This document shows, piece after piece, positions 25,294 through 33,670 of a stretch of DNA of 64,000 nt. The notes below the pieces were generated by a model, which was not told where the DNA came from, ran no database searches, and was given only the letters and a program-made list of their open reading frames with translations. Every line of letters begins with the position of its first letter. Within the stretch, counting starts at the first letter, position 1. The DNA lies in the NCBI GenBank assembly GCA_905372785.1, contig CAJPQG010000002.1, positions 1 through 64,000 on the forward strand, in the 5' to 3' direction. A program made the position numbers and the translations under genes. The stretch comes from Candidatus Saccharimonadota bacterium. GTDB lineage: Bacteria; Patescibacteriota; Saccharimonadia; Saccharimonadales; Saccharimonadaceae.

Positions 25294-26625
25294 CTACAGC
25301 CACGAACACTTTGTGGCGCACTTTTCTTTCACAAGCTTCTCGTGCTCCTCGTTAGTTTTTGAGAAGTAGTTTTTATCATCATCACCATTAATAAAATACA
25401 AGTAGTCTGTCGAGGCTGGATTTGCTACTGCCTTAAGCGCATCTAGAGACGGAGCAGAAATTGGCCCCGGCGGCAAGCCCTTTACCTTGCGAGTGTTGTA
25501 CGGCGAGTCGAGATTATAATCACGAGCAATGCCTTTCTTATCAGCAATATACTGGTACGTTGAATCGGCACCCAGCGGTATACCTCGCTGCAAGCGCGTG
25601 TAGAACACCTGAGCAACCTTGCGCATATCTTCGTAGCCTGTCACTTCCTTTTGCACAATTGAAGCCATCGTAATCCCCTGATACAGCGTCATGCCACGAG
25701 CCTTCAGTTTTGCCTCGATGTCATTTTTCTTCACCTTGTCTTGCAGCTCATCAAGCGCCAGTGTAATGGTATCTTTTGCGCTAGCGCTAGAACTGTGCTG
25801 ATAGGTATCGCCAAATACATACCCCTCCAAATCGGCACCAGCAGGACGGCCAGCAAGCACTGGGTGGTTATACTCTGCCGTAAATGCATGTTCAATCTGT
25901 TCATCGCTGTAGCCAGCCTTCTGTAAACTACGCTGCACATCCAGACGGCTTTCTGGCTTCTCTTTAGTTTTATGAGTTGGCCTCAACGTCGCACCCGGGA
26001 AAAATGTCACTGTCTTTGGCGCCGGCTGTTTTTGCAAGGTTTTTAAAATTTCCTCGGCCCCCATAGAAGCCTTTAGCTCATGCTGACCGGCCTTAAGATG
26101 ATCTTGTGCACCTGTAAATTTAGCATACAATAGGAATACTTGGCGCTGCTTTATCAGTCCTTCTTTCTCTAACTGACCAGCAATAAACCGTGGTGAACTC
26201 CCCGGCTCAATAACAAGCTGCTTAACGGCAGTAGACTTACTATCTACTGGTCCTAATGCCCAATGCACCCATACACCGGCGCCTATAACAGCAACGACAA
26301 TAATCCCAAGAATTGGTAGTAAAATCCGTAGCCACAAGCGACGCTTACGTGGCTTATGCGAGCGCACCTTGGGCGGTTTATGCCCTGGCTTAAACTTCCT
26401 GCTCTTGCTGCCATGTGGTTGATGCCGGTAGTGCGCCTCGGTAGCCGGTTCGTCACCAGCTTCGCCAAGTTCCTGCTGCAGCCGATCACTCAAACTTGGC
26501 GTGACTTCATCTACCGCAGCAGCCTCCTGCGCCGCCATTTCCCTCGGCTCTCCAGAAAGAGGAGCCTTGCGCGTAGCAGCGCGCTTACTAGCAGGTGGTG
26601 ATTTACGAGTTTTCCTAATGTCCAT
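25294..26625 (-). CDS. mltG: Endolytic peptidoglycan transglycosylase MltG
   Basis: 443 aa. An unusually long Lys/Arg-rich cytoplasmic N-terminus (about 1-95) precedes one membrane helix (LRILLPILGIIVVAVIGAGVWVHW). The extracellular YceG/MltG domain follows, with a LysM-like strand region ('VIEPGSSPRFIAGQLEKEGLI') and the catalytic block 'MASIVQKEVTGYEDMRKVAQVFYTRLQRGIPLGADSTYQY' containing the active Glu in QKEV. The 'SPYNTRKVKGLPPGPISAPSLDAL' segment is also typical. It would cut nascent glycan strands at the membrane. Its start overlaps the end of ruvX by 11 nt in the ftsA-like/baseplate-like/ruvX/mltG operon. Confidence 0.94.
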   Translation of the reverse strand: MDIRKTRKSPPASKRAATRKAPLSGEPREMAAQEAAAVDEVTPSLSDRLQQELGEAGDEPATEAHYRHQPHGSKSRKFKPGHKPPKVRSHKPRKRRLWLRILLPILGIIVVAVIGAGVWVHWALGPVDSKSTAVKQLVIEPGSSPRFIAGQLEKEGLIKQRQVFLLYAKFTGAQDHLKAGQHELKASMGAEEILKTLQKQPAPKTVTFFPGATLRPTHKTKEKPESRLDVQRSLQKAGYSDEQIEHAFTAEYNHPVLAGRPAGADLEGYVFGDTYQHSSSASAKDTITLALDELQDKVKKNDIEAKLKARGMTLYQGITMASIVQKEVTGYEDMRKVAQVFYTRLQRGIPLGADSTYQYIADKKGIARDYNLDSPYNTRKVKGLPPGPISAPSLDALKAVANPASTDYLYFINGDDDKNYFSKTNEEHEKLVKEKCATKCSWL

Positions 26626-27031
26626 ATGTTTGCTCCAAATAGTCTTCTAAAATAATAACAGCCGCTTCGGCATCGACAACGCCCTTTTCTCGTTGCCGGC
26701 GGGAGATTGGGCCTCCAAGCCGCTCTTTGGCGAGTACACTCGTCAGTGATTCATCCTGGTAGTGTACTGGCACATCTGGGTTAAGCCGTGCAACAAACTG
26801 CTCAACAAACGCCGTCTGCTTAGTTGGCTCTCCACTTTGGTTGCGCGGATAGCCCACGATCAACCGGTCTGCACGAGTATCTTTGATGTGTTGGTGCAGT
26901 GCAGTCAGCTCTTGCCCATCGACAAGCACTGCCCCTAGTGGCACTGCAATACGCACTTGGCTATCGGCCTGTGCAACACCAATTCGTTTTTCACCAACAT
27001 CAAGTGCCAGCAAATACTCCGTTTTTCCCAT
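26615..27031 (-). CDS. ruvX: Holliday junction resolvase-like protein RuvX/YqgF
   Basis: 138 aa RNase H-fold protein of the YqgF family, involved in 16S/23S rRNA 5' processing and possibly Holliday junction resolution. The N-terminal 'LALDVGEKRIGVAQAD' carries the catalytic Asp. 'RLIVGYPRNQSGE' and 'HYQDESLTSVLAKERL' supply the second acidic positions, and the C-terminal 'KGVVDAEAAVIILEDYLE' is standard, with the last Asp. Length is normal. An AAGAGG site precedes the ATG. RuvX next to MltG is a common bacterial gene pair. Confidence 0.93.
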   Translation of the reverse strand: MGKTEYLLALDVGEKRIGVAQADSQVRIAVPLGAVLVDGQELTALHQHIKDTRADRLIVGYPRNQSGEPTKQTAFVEQFVARLNPDVPVHYQDESLTSVLAKERLGGPISRRQREKGVVDAEAAVIILEDYLEQTYGH

Positions 27032-27044
27032 ACCTCTTATTATT

Positions 27045-28664
27045 TTACTTATCTATCTTGAAATCAACCGTTACCTTTTTATCATCCCCTGGTACCGTAC
27101 TAACCCAAAATGGTGAGTATTTTACACTAACGTCTTTTACACCATCAATTTTTTCGAGCGCAATCTGAATATCGCCTTGTTTTTTGCCCTTTGCCTGACG
27201 CTTTATTTCACCCTCATCGATATATGGGCCAATCTTGCCGTCAGCACGAACGCGCACGGTCGGACGGCGACCACCGCTATACTCCGAGAAAGCTACCTGA
27301 TCGATACCACTACTGTAAACTTTTTGTTCGTCTTTATTTGCTACCTGTTTTTGCAGCTGTTGCTTGAGGAAATTGTCAACATCAGTGCGAGCTGCGCCGT
27401 ACATACTGGCGGTATATGTTGTGCGGAGCAACACGCGATCGCTGGCTTCACTGTCCTGAGCGACGCTTGGCGTAAATGAAGAATATTGCTCAGTAAATGT
27501 GGTTTCCATTGGCAACGTTTGACTATCGAACTGTGATTTGAGCCGCTCTTTGGCACCACTCTCTTTTTTATTCTTGAGTAAATCACCCGCTCGTGCAAGA
27601 TCGTCACGCGACACAACTGTTACTTCACGGCTCGAGCCGCCACTTGGCTCAGTCGCAATATCTGCATACACGCCCGAGTCGATATCCTTAGGGGTCATCG
27701 AACCATGAGCGCCGTCGTACTCCGAGCCGACCTCTTTGGCAATAATACCCACTTCAACGCGGCGACGATTATCGCGGGTAAATTTCACTTGCTCTGTCGT
27801 GGTGTACACCTTACCATCACGAGAAGTCAGCTGCGTACCAGAAGGAATGGTGTACTCTGCATCAACGAGATCTGCTGAATTAGTACCAAAAGCAACGCTT
27901 CCCTTCGATCGCTCACCAACTTTTTTCTTGCCTGTTGGGGTAAATTCCACCGACAGCTCTTTCTTTTCTTCTTTTTTCGTGGTCTTCAGCGTGGTTTCGT
28001 TAGTAGCCTCTCCAAGCGAAGCTACAGCATTTGCCGTCACACTGGTCGTTTGCGCAGTAATCGCAATTGTAGCGTGTGGTGCGAACCAAATAGCCCACAC
28101 GAAAAATACAATAATAAGAACCAGGCCGCCACCAATCAAAAATAGTTTTTTCCTAAAACTGTTAAAATTTGGGATTTTGGGCTTTTTCTTAGCACCATTA
28201 GCACGTGGCACGACTGCCGAAACTGGCTTACGCGCCTTATCTTCTCGCTCAACAGCATCCACTGCTGCGCTATCCTCATTAGCAGGCCAAGTGTGTATGG
28301 GTGCTGCATCAGCTTGTGCTAGCTCAGGCAGCAAGGCTGCACCATCAATCACCTCCTGATCAGCGTCATCCGACTCCGCGGCAGGCACAATGTGTAGCTC
28401 TGGCTTTGATTGCAATGTTTTCGCTACTGGTATTTTTGCAGCAGCAGCCAGACCCGCTAGTGGCCCGTCGCCAGAAATAAGCACGATTTGCTTATCATGT
28501 TTCTGAGCGGCACGAGCAAGCAAGCGCATATTAACTGCGCTGTGTAATACCCCTGTACGCTTTGGTGGTACAATGGCTACAATCGATTCTTTTGATCCGG
28601 TGACCTTACCAATTACTGCTGTGATATCATCTTCTGTGTCTATGTATAGTACGTCTTTGGCCAT
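27045..28664 (-). CDS. CPR-type membrane protein with baseplate-J-like domain
   Basis: 539 aa. The N-terminal cytoplasmic domain (about 1-85: VLYIDTEDDITAVIGKV... VAIVPPKRTGVLHS) recurs in CPR proteins of this sort. A linker and one membrane helix (LFLIGGGLVLIIVFFVWAIWF, about 174-195) lead to a beta-rich extracellular domain with the baseplate J-like layout ('GERSKGSVAFGTNSADLVDAEYTIPSGTQL... GKVYTTTEQVKF... VGIIAKEVGSEYDG'). It lies 18 nt downstream of an FtsA/PilM-like gene. I suspect a cell-envelope or type IV pilus/division scaffold partner; function is not known. Confidence 0.7.
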   Translation of the reverse strand: MAKDVLYIDTEDDITAVIGKVTGSKESIVAIVPPKRTGVLHSAVNMRLLARAAQKHDKQIVLISGDGPLAGLAAAAKIPVAKTLQSKPELHIVPAAESDDADQEVIDGAALLPELAQADAAPIHTWPANEDSAAVDAVEREDKARKPVSAVVPRANGAKKKPKIPNFNSFRKKLFLIGGGLVLIIVFFVWAIWFAPHATIAITAQTTSVTANAVASLGEATNETTLKTTKKEEKKELSVEFTPTGKKKVGERSKGSVAFGTNSADLVDAEYTIPSGTQLTSRDGKVYTTTEQVKFTRDNRRRVEVGIIAKEVGSEYDGAHGSMTPKDIDSGVYADIATEPSGGSSREVTVVSRDDLARAGDLLKNKKESGAKERLKSQFDSQTLPMETTFTEQYSSFTPSVAQDSEASDRVLLRTTYTASMYGAARTDVDNFLKQQLQKQVANKDEQKVYSSGIDQVAFSEYSGGRRPTVRVRADGKIGPYIDEGEIKRQAKGKKQGDIQIALEKIDGVKDVSVKYSPFWVSTVPGDDKKVTVDFKIDK

Positions 28665-28682
28665 AATTATCGTATTTCTGTG

Positions 28683-29951
28683 TTAAATTTTTAGCATCCG
28701 ATTAATTCTATCTTTCATTGAACCCCCTTCACCTAATGTTGCAACCGTGTCATAACCAACGCGCAGCAAACCCATCGCCGTGATAAACGTATGGTCGTCA
28801 GCTGAGCCAGTTGTATCACGAATGCCCAGCACATCCTTGGCAGCAATATGCTGCACCGATGGTTTTTTAGTGAATGGTAGGTCTCGTCGCCAGCTACTGG
28901 TTTCAAGTGCACGTACTACCTGTGGCAGACTTGCACCACCACCGCACAGCAAAATACGCCCTGGCAAATGGTCAACTGAGTCGAACTCTGCCAATGCCAG
29001 CTCAACTCCTGATAGCCAAACATCGATAGTATTTGCGATAGCTTTTTGAGCGCCCCGCTTATAATCTTGACGGATCGGGCGATCTTCCAAATTAACCTTA
29101 ATTTTTTCAGCATCTTCATACGATAGGTCTAGCTGCGCTGCAATAGTGCGCGTAAAACTGCGGCCGCCAATGCCAAACATGCGCGTACCTTCAACGCCAC
29201 CATCATTAACGACAGCAATATCGGTCGTGCCACCGCCAACATCCACCAAAATAGCGGTAAACGAGCTACCAGCATCAGCTCCAAGTACGCTCCGGCTCAC
29301 TGCAAATGGCTCTGCTGCAACCGCCACTAATTCAAGTGCCAGTTCATCCGCCACTCGCTCTAGAGCGCCAATATGAACCATTGGTGCAAAGGCAGTGTAA
29401 ATCTGCACCACCACTTCTTTGCCCTGAAAGCTCATTGGATTGCTTACCTTGTAACCATCGATATGGATGCTCACCAGGGCTGAGTTAACCAGCTTAACTT
29501 CCACCTCATCATTGCCAGTTTCCACGGCTATTTGCTGCTGTGCCTTACGCTGTGCGCGCTCTTGCACTTTCTCGATAATAAATTCCATTTCGGCAGCGTC
29601 TAGCGGTCGCTCTGGTTGTGGGCGACGATATTTAATCGTGTGAGTAATTCCCTTTACCAGCTCACCAGCAATACCGATCACGGCGCGGCGAGCCTGCAGC
29701 CCAGCCTGGTCTTCAGCTTGTGATAGTGCTGCTTCACAGTTCTGCACAACAGCTGCAATATCAGCAATCGCACCAGAGTGCATATCAGATAGCCGCTGCC
29801 GCTTACGCCCAACGCCAACAACAGAGATCTCTTCCCCCTCCATTTTGGCGATCAATGCCTTCACAAATTCAGTCCCAATATCAAGTGCAACAATGTAGTC
29901 ATCCTGCTGCGTCTGACGTTGCCTGAACTGCCGTAATCTTTCTAAAACCAT
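28683..29951 (-). CDS. FtsA/PilM-like actin-fold ATPase
   Basis: 422 aa. Actin-fold motifs: phosphate 1 'IVALDIGTEFVKALIA', phosphate 2 'AILVDVGGGTTDIAVV' and adenosine 'RILLCGGGASLPQVVRAL', with an SHS2-like insertion in the first half (about 75-190), as in FtsA and PilM. The C-terminal end 'GGSMKDRINRMLKI' resembles the amphipathic membrane-targeting helix of FtsA. I lean towards FtsA, the membrane tether of the FtsZ ring, but the neighbouring baseplate-like membrane protein leaves a PilM-type envelope role open. A TATACT box with an AGAGGT site precedes the ATG. Confidence 0.75.
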   Translation of the reverse strand: MVLERLRQFRQRQTQQDDYIVALDIGTEFVKALIAKMEGEEISVVGVGRKRQRLSDMHSGAIADIAAVVQNCEAALSQAEDQAGLQARRAVIGIAGELVKGITHTIKYRRPQPERPLDAAEMEFIIEKVQERAQRKAQQQIAVETGNDEVEVKLVNSALVSIHIDGYKVSNPMSFQGKEVVVQIYTAFAPMVHIGALERVADELALELVAVAAEPFAVSRSVLGADAGSSFTAILVDVGGGTTDIAVVNDGGVEGTRMFGIGGRSFTRTIAAQLDLSYEDAEKIKVNLEDRPIRQDYKRGAQKAIANTIDVWLSGVELALAEFDSVDHLPGRILLCGGGASLPQVVRALETSSWRRDLPFTKKPSVQHIAAKDVLGIRDTTGSADDHTFITAMGLLRVGYDTVATLGEGGSMKDRINRMLKI

Positions 29952-29961
29952 AAGTACCTCT

Positions 29962-29967
29962 AGTATA
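29962..29967 (-). promoter_or_regulatory. -10 box (TATACT) of the ftsA-like operon
   Basis: TATACT 10 nt before the ATG. The leader would be 3-4 nt at most, so the AGAGGT between them is unlikely to be used as a ribosome-binding site unless transcription starts further upstream. Confidence 0.45.
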
Positions 29968-29994
29968 GCGCATCACTGTCAAAAATACCAAAAC

Positions 29995-30024
29995 ATGCCG
30001 CACAACTGCAGAGCTGTACGGCAT
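29995..30024 (-). terminator. Terminator of alaS
   Basis: ATGCCG/CGGCAT stem with further partial pairing inside the loop, followed on the minus strand by GTTTTGGTATTTTTG. It lies 30 nt after the alaS stop. Confidence 0.75.
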
Positions 30025-30053
30025 ATTTCTGGTTTCTAACGGATTCGGGCAGC

Positions 30054-31943
30054 CTATTTATCCGTCAATACTGCCTTCACGCGGCGGATACCTGCCGAAC
30101 TTGATTCTTCTTTAATAATCTTAAATCGCTTGCCACCTTCTGCAAGTTGGCCGGTGTTATCTGCGTGTGGACCACCACAAATCTCAAAGCTGACTCGCTT
30201 GTCGCCCTCGCCCATTTGGTACACTTTAACTGTGTCGCCGTATCGATCGCCAAATGCACCAATAGCGCCCATTTCAAAAGCCTGTTTGGTTGGATATTCT
30301 TTGTACGAAACTGGCAACTGCCACGAAATCCAAGTGTTCACCAGGCGCTCTACTTCATCGAGCTGCTCACGAGACACCTTGCCATCATTGTTAAAGTCAA
30401 ATCGTAATCGTTCAGTGGTGATATTACTGCCGTGCTGCGTTACATGTTCACCAACGACTTGCTTCAAAGCGGCGTACATTAAATGGTTCGCAGTGTGTAA
30501 CTTGCGGTGCTCCATCGTGCTGCCTTCAAGACCACCCTTAAATGTACCCTTAGCTGCAGTTTGGCTACGACGGCGCTGCTCAGCCATTTGCTCATCAAAC
30601 TCTGCCTGCCAGTTTTCAGAAAGTGGCAACTGCTGGTGCTTTACTTCTTCTACTGAAAGCTCTAGTGGGAATCCATAGGTGTCATACAAGGTAAATAGTT
30701 CCTTACCAGTTAGCAGGCCATCCTCGGCAAACCTATCAAGCTGACGCAGACCCTTCTTCAACGTCTGGCGGAAAACTTTCTCCTCCTTCACGAGCGTTGC
30801 AATAATCGCCTCTTTTTGCTCGTGCATCGCTGGATATCCATCAGTATACAGCTCAATAATCGTTGGTACTACTGCTTCAAAGAAATGCTGCTCAATACCA
30901 AGGTCAAATGCATAACGAATCGCACGTCGCAATAGTCGGCGCATAACATACCCCTGCTCTTTGTTGGCTGGCTTTACGCCGTCAAAAGCTAGGAATGTTG
31001 CCGCACGCATATGGTCTGCAATCACGCGCATGCTTTCGGTGTGCGCTTCATATGTTTTGCCACTCACACGTTGTAGCTGCTCAATAATCGGCCACAGCAA
31101 GCTAATCCTGAACACGTCTGGGCTGTCTAGCTGGGCAGCAGCAATACGCTCTAGGCCACCACCAAAGTCTACATTCTTGTTTTCCAGTGGGCTGAAGCTG
31201 CCATCCTCTTCTCGGCGGTACTGCATAAACACCTGGTTGCCAATCTCCATAAAACGGCCGCTATCACTTGCCGGGTGAGCCTTACCAAAACTTGGGTCAT
31301 GATGCTGCTCACCAAAATCATAAAATACCTCACTGTCTGGGCCACATGGGTCACCAATTGGCGTCTTACTTAGGCCGCCACCACGGCTCCACCAGTTCTC
31401 TCCATCATCGTAGAAGAAGATACGCTCCCCTGGACGAATACCACGAGCATCACCATCTTCCTGTGAACCAATTTCAGCTATTTCTGCTGTAATACCTCGC
31501 TCTGCGAATACACTTTGCCAAATTCGGGCTGCGTCATCATCACGTGGGATACCATTGGCTTCATCACCAATAAAAGCAGTAACATAAATTTTTTCTGGGT
31601 CTAGGCCGACTTCATCAACCAAAAACTCAAAGAACCATCGAATCTGCTGCTCTTTGAAATAGTCGCCCAAGCTCCAGTTGCCAAGCATTTCAAAGAATGT
31701 TGTATGGCGGTTATCTCCCACATCTTCGATATCCTGTGCTCGCAAACACGTCTGGCTATCGGTCAAACGATTGCCATCTGGGTGTGGCTGTCCAAGCAAA
31801 AACGGCAGTAGCGGCTGCATACCGCTGCCGGTGAATAACGTTGTTGGGTCATTCATTAATACTAGCGGTGCGCGTTCAATAATAGTGTGACCACGCTGAC
31901 TAAAAAAGTCGAGGTATTTTTTTCGGATATCTTGTGTGTTCAT
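30054..31943 (-). CDS. alaS: Alanyl-tRNA synthetase lacking the C-Ala domain
   Basis: 629 aa class II synthetase. The aminoacylation domain has motif 1 ('FLSQRGH...PLVLMNDPTTLFTGSGM'), motif 2 ('RHTTFFEMLGNWSLGDYFK') and motif 3 ('GGGLERIAAAQ'). The tRNA-recognition helical region and the editing domain follow, the latter with its zinc ligands in 'HTANHLMY' and 'CGGPH'. The protein ends soon after (GIRRVKAVLTDK), whereas typical bacterial AlaRS continues another ~240 residues as the C-Ala dimerisation/tRNA-binding domain. I start it at the ATG at 31941-31943 (MNTQDIRKKYLDFF); a TATAAT box 7 nt before excludes the upstream codons. Confidence 0.95.
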   Translation of the reverse strand: MNTQDIRKKYLDFFSQRGHTIIERAPLVLMNDPTTLFTGSGMQPLLPFLLGQPHPDGNRLTDSQTCLRAQDIEDVGDNRHTTFFEMLGNWSLGDYFKEQQIRWFFEFLVDEVGLDPEKIYVTAFIGDEANGIPRDDDAARIWQSVFAERGITAEIAEIGSQEDGDARGIRPGERIFFYDDGENWWSRGGGLSKTPIGDPCGPDSEVFYDFGEQHHDPSFGKAHPASDSGRFMEIGNQVFMQYRREEDGSFSPLENKNVDFGGGLERIAAAQLDSPDVFRISLLWPIIEQLQRVSGKTYEAHTESMRVIADHMRAATFLAFDGVKPANKEQGYVMRRLLRRAIRYAFDLGIEQHFFEAVVPTIIELYTDGYPAMHEQKEAIIATLVKEEKVFRQTLKKGLRQLDRFAEDGLLTGKELFTLYDTYGFPLELSVEEVKHQQLPLSENWQAEFDEQMAEQRRRSQTAAKGTFKGGLEGSTMEHRKLHTANHLMYAALKQVVGEHVTQHGSNITTERLRFDFNNDGKVSREQLDEVERLVNTWISWQLPVSYKEYPTKQAFEMGAIGAFGDRYGDTVKVYQMGEGDKRVSFEICGGPHADNTGQLAEGGKRFKIIKEESSSAGIRRVKAVLTDK

Positions 31944-31950
31944 GGCGGTT

Positions 31951-31956
31951 ATTATA
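31951..31956 (-). promoter_or_regulatory. -10 box (TATAAT) of alaS
   Basis: Consensus TATAAT 7 nt before the alaS ATG, no ribosome-binding site. Confidence 0.6.
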
Positions 31957-32011
31957 CCATGCTCCCTGTAAAAACGCACGCGCAGGCCGCTGCTGCCGCC
32001 TAATGCCTAGC

Positions 32012-33061
32012 CTAAGCGATCACGATGCCACCGCCAATGCATTCTTGCCCATCGTACATCACAATAGACTGGCCTGGCGTTACAGCACGTTGAGGCTCAG
32101 TAAGTTGCAATGTGGCTTCATCTCCATCGTTCGCAGCCACTGTCGCCGGAACAATTGCCGCCCGATGGCGCACGCGCACGCCAAGGTGCTCACCTTGCTG
32201 CAGCGTACGATCTGGATTAATCATATGTAGCGCTCCAAGGTGAACCCGCTCCATCCATAGCGCACTATCATTTAGGTTCGTTGAAACATAGATTTCGTTG
32301 CGTTGCATGTCTTTACCGACGACATAATACGGCAACCCACCACCAAGCTTTAAGCCGTGTCGCTGCCCCAGGGTATAAAATAGCGCACCGTCATGGCGCC
32401 CAATAGCCTGCCCGGTCGCCCGATCAATAATATCCCCTGGCTCGGTGTGGCTAAATTCTTGCAAAAACTCGCGAATGCCCACTTGGCCAACAAAGCAAAT
32501 CCCCTGAGAATCCTTTTTGCGAGCTGTGTATAGCCCACGAGCAGCAGCCATCTCTCGTACCTGCGGCTTAGTATATACTCCCAGTGGCAGAAGCGACTGC
32601 TCCAGCGCCTGTTTGGTAACGCGATATAAGAAGTAGGTCTGGTCTTTATTGTCATCCACCGCCCGCAGTAGTGCACCATCGCGTGTAGCCGCATAGTGGC
32701 CAGTGGCTATTTTGTCAGCGCCCCGCTCACGTGCAGCCTCCAAGAAAAGCTTAAACTTCACCTCTTGGTTACACATGATATCTGGGTTTGGCGTCAAGCC
32801 CTGTTCATATGCATCAATCATATACTGCACAACTTTTTGACGATATTGCTCTTCAAAGTCATACACCTCTAAATCAATCCCCAATTGCACCGCAACCCGT
32901 TTAGCATCTGCTAAATCTTCTGCCCACGGACACTTCATGCCAGGCAAATCCTGGCTCCAGTTCTTCATATATACGCCGATTACATCATGCCCCTGCTCTT
33001 GTAATAATGCTGCAGTCACACTACTATCGACACCGCCGCTCATACCAACCGCTACACGCAT
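32012..33061 (-). CDS. mnmA: tRNA-specific 2-thiouridylase MnmA
   Basis: 349 aa enzyme that makes s2U34 in Lys, Glu and Gln tRNAs. The N-terminal PP-loop is 'GMSGGVDSSVTAALL'. The two catalytic Cys residues are in 'PNPDIMCNQEVKF' and 'DSQGICFVG'. The C-terminal beta-barrel domains are complete ('GQRHGLKLGG', 'VRVRHRAAIVPA'). Its ATG follows directly after the stop of the DUF218 gene. Together with the cysteine desulfurase two genes upstream it forms a sulfur-relay unit for tRNA thiolation. Confidence 0.96.
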   Translation of the reverse strand: MRVAVGMSGGVDSSVTAALLQEQGHDVIGVYMKNWSQDLPGMKCPWAEDLADAKRVAVQLGIDLEVYDFEEQYRQKVVQYMIDAYEQGLTPNPDIMCNQEVKFKLFLEAARERGADKIATGHYAATRDGALLRAVDDNKDQTYFLYRVTKQALEQSLLPLGVYTKPQVREMAAARGLYTARKKDSQGICFVGQVGIREFLQEFSHTEPGDIIDRATGQAIGRHDGALFYTLGQRHGLKLGGGLPYYVVGKDMQRNEIYVSTNLNDSALWMERVHLGALHMINPDRTLQQGEHLGVRVRHRAAIVPATVAANDGDEATLQLTEPQRAVTPGQSIVMYDGQECIGGGIVIA

Positions 33062-33670
33062 CTATTCACCTCTTGTATAAAACTTAATAATTCCCACCAG
33101 TTCTGTGATTGCCAGTTGCCAGCCGCTTGGGGTAGTCCACCACAGCCCATTCCACTGCTTATCTTGCGCCACTGGATGGTTGCGAACGAGAACAGTGCCT
33201 GCCAAAGGACGACTAAGCTCCAGGCCGACTCGCCGCTGGTGATAGCCGCTCGTTACTGCGATTATCGACGAGAATTTATGTGCTTTGATAATTTGGGCTA
33301 CCTCATGTGCATTTTCTTCAGTATTATTGCTCTTAATATCAAGCAAAATATGTGACCGTGGCACACCTTCATGCTCAGCCTGATCGCGCATAACGGCAGC
33401 ATTGCTTGGGCCAGTTTTATCAGCTGCTGCGCCCGACATAATCAACACCTTAGCCCAACCTGCCTTATATAGCCGCACCGCCTCACTGGTGCGTGCAGCC
33501 GTATCACCACCGCTCACGACAACAATAGCATCAGCCTTTTCACAGCCGCTGCCACCCGGGCCCTCATCAATGCGGCACCCTGCCAAATTATCTGGAGCAA
33601 GAAATACGCCAAGACCCATCGTAGCCAGTATCGCCAGAATCACTAATATAATGAGTATCTTTTTTATCAT
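33062..33670 (-). CDS. DUF218/YdcF-like membrane-anchored protein
   Basis: 202 aa. One N-terminal membrane helix (MIKKILIILVILAILATMGLGVFL) is followed by a DUF218 domain: 'KADAIVVVSGGD', 'RTSEAVRLYKAGWAKVLIMSG', 'DIKSNNTEENAHEVAQII' and 'IIAVTSGYHQRRV'. Relatives include SanA, YdcF and ElyC, which act in envelope and vancomycin tolerance, with unknown enzymology. Its ATG overlaps the stop of the cysteine desulfurase gene (ATGA) and mnmA follows immediately, so it is co-translated with tRNA thiolation genes, perhaps fortuitously. Confidence 0.88.
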   Translation of the reverse strand: MIKKILIILVILAILATMGLGVFLAPDNLAGCRIDEGPGGSGCEKADAIVVVSGGDTAARTSEAVRLYKAGWAKVLIMSGAAADKTGPSNAAVMRDQAEHEGVPRSHILLDIKSNNTEENAHEVAQIIKAHKFSSIIAVTSGYHQRRVGLELSRPLAGTVLVRNHPVAQDKQWNGLWWTTPSGWQLAITELVGIIKFYTRGE

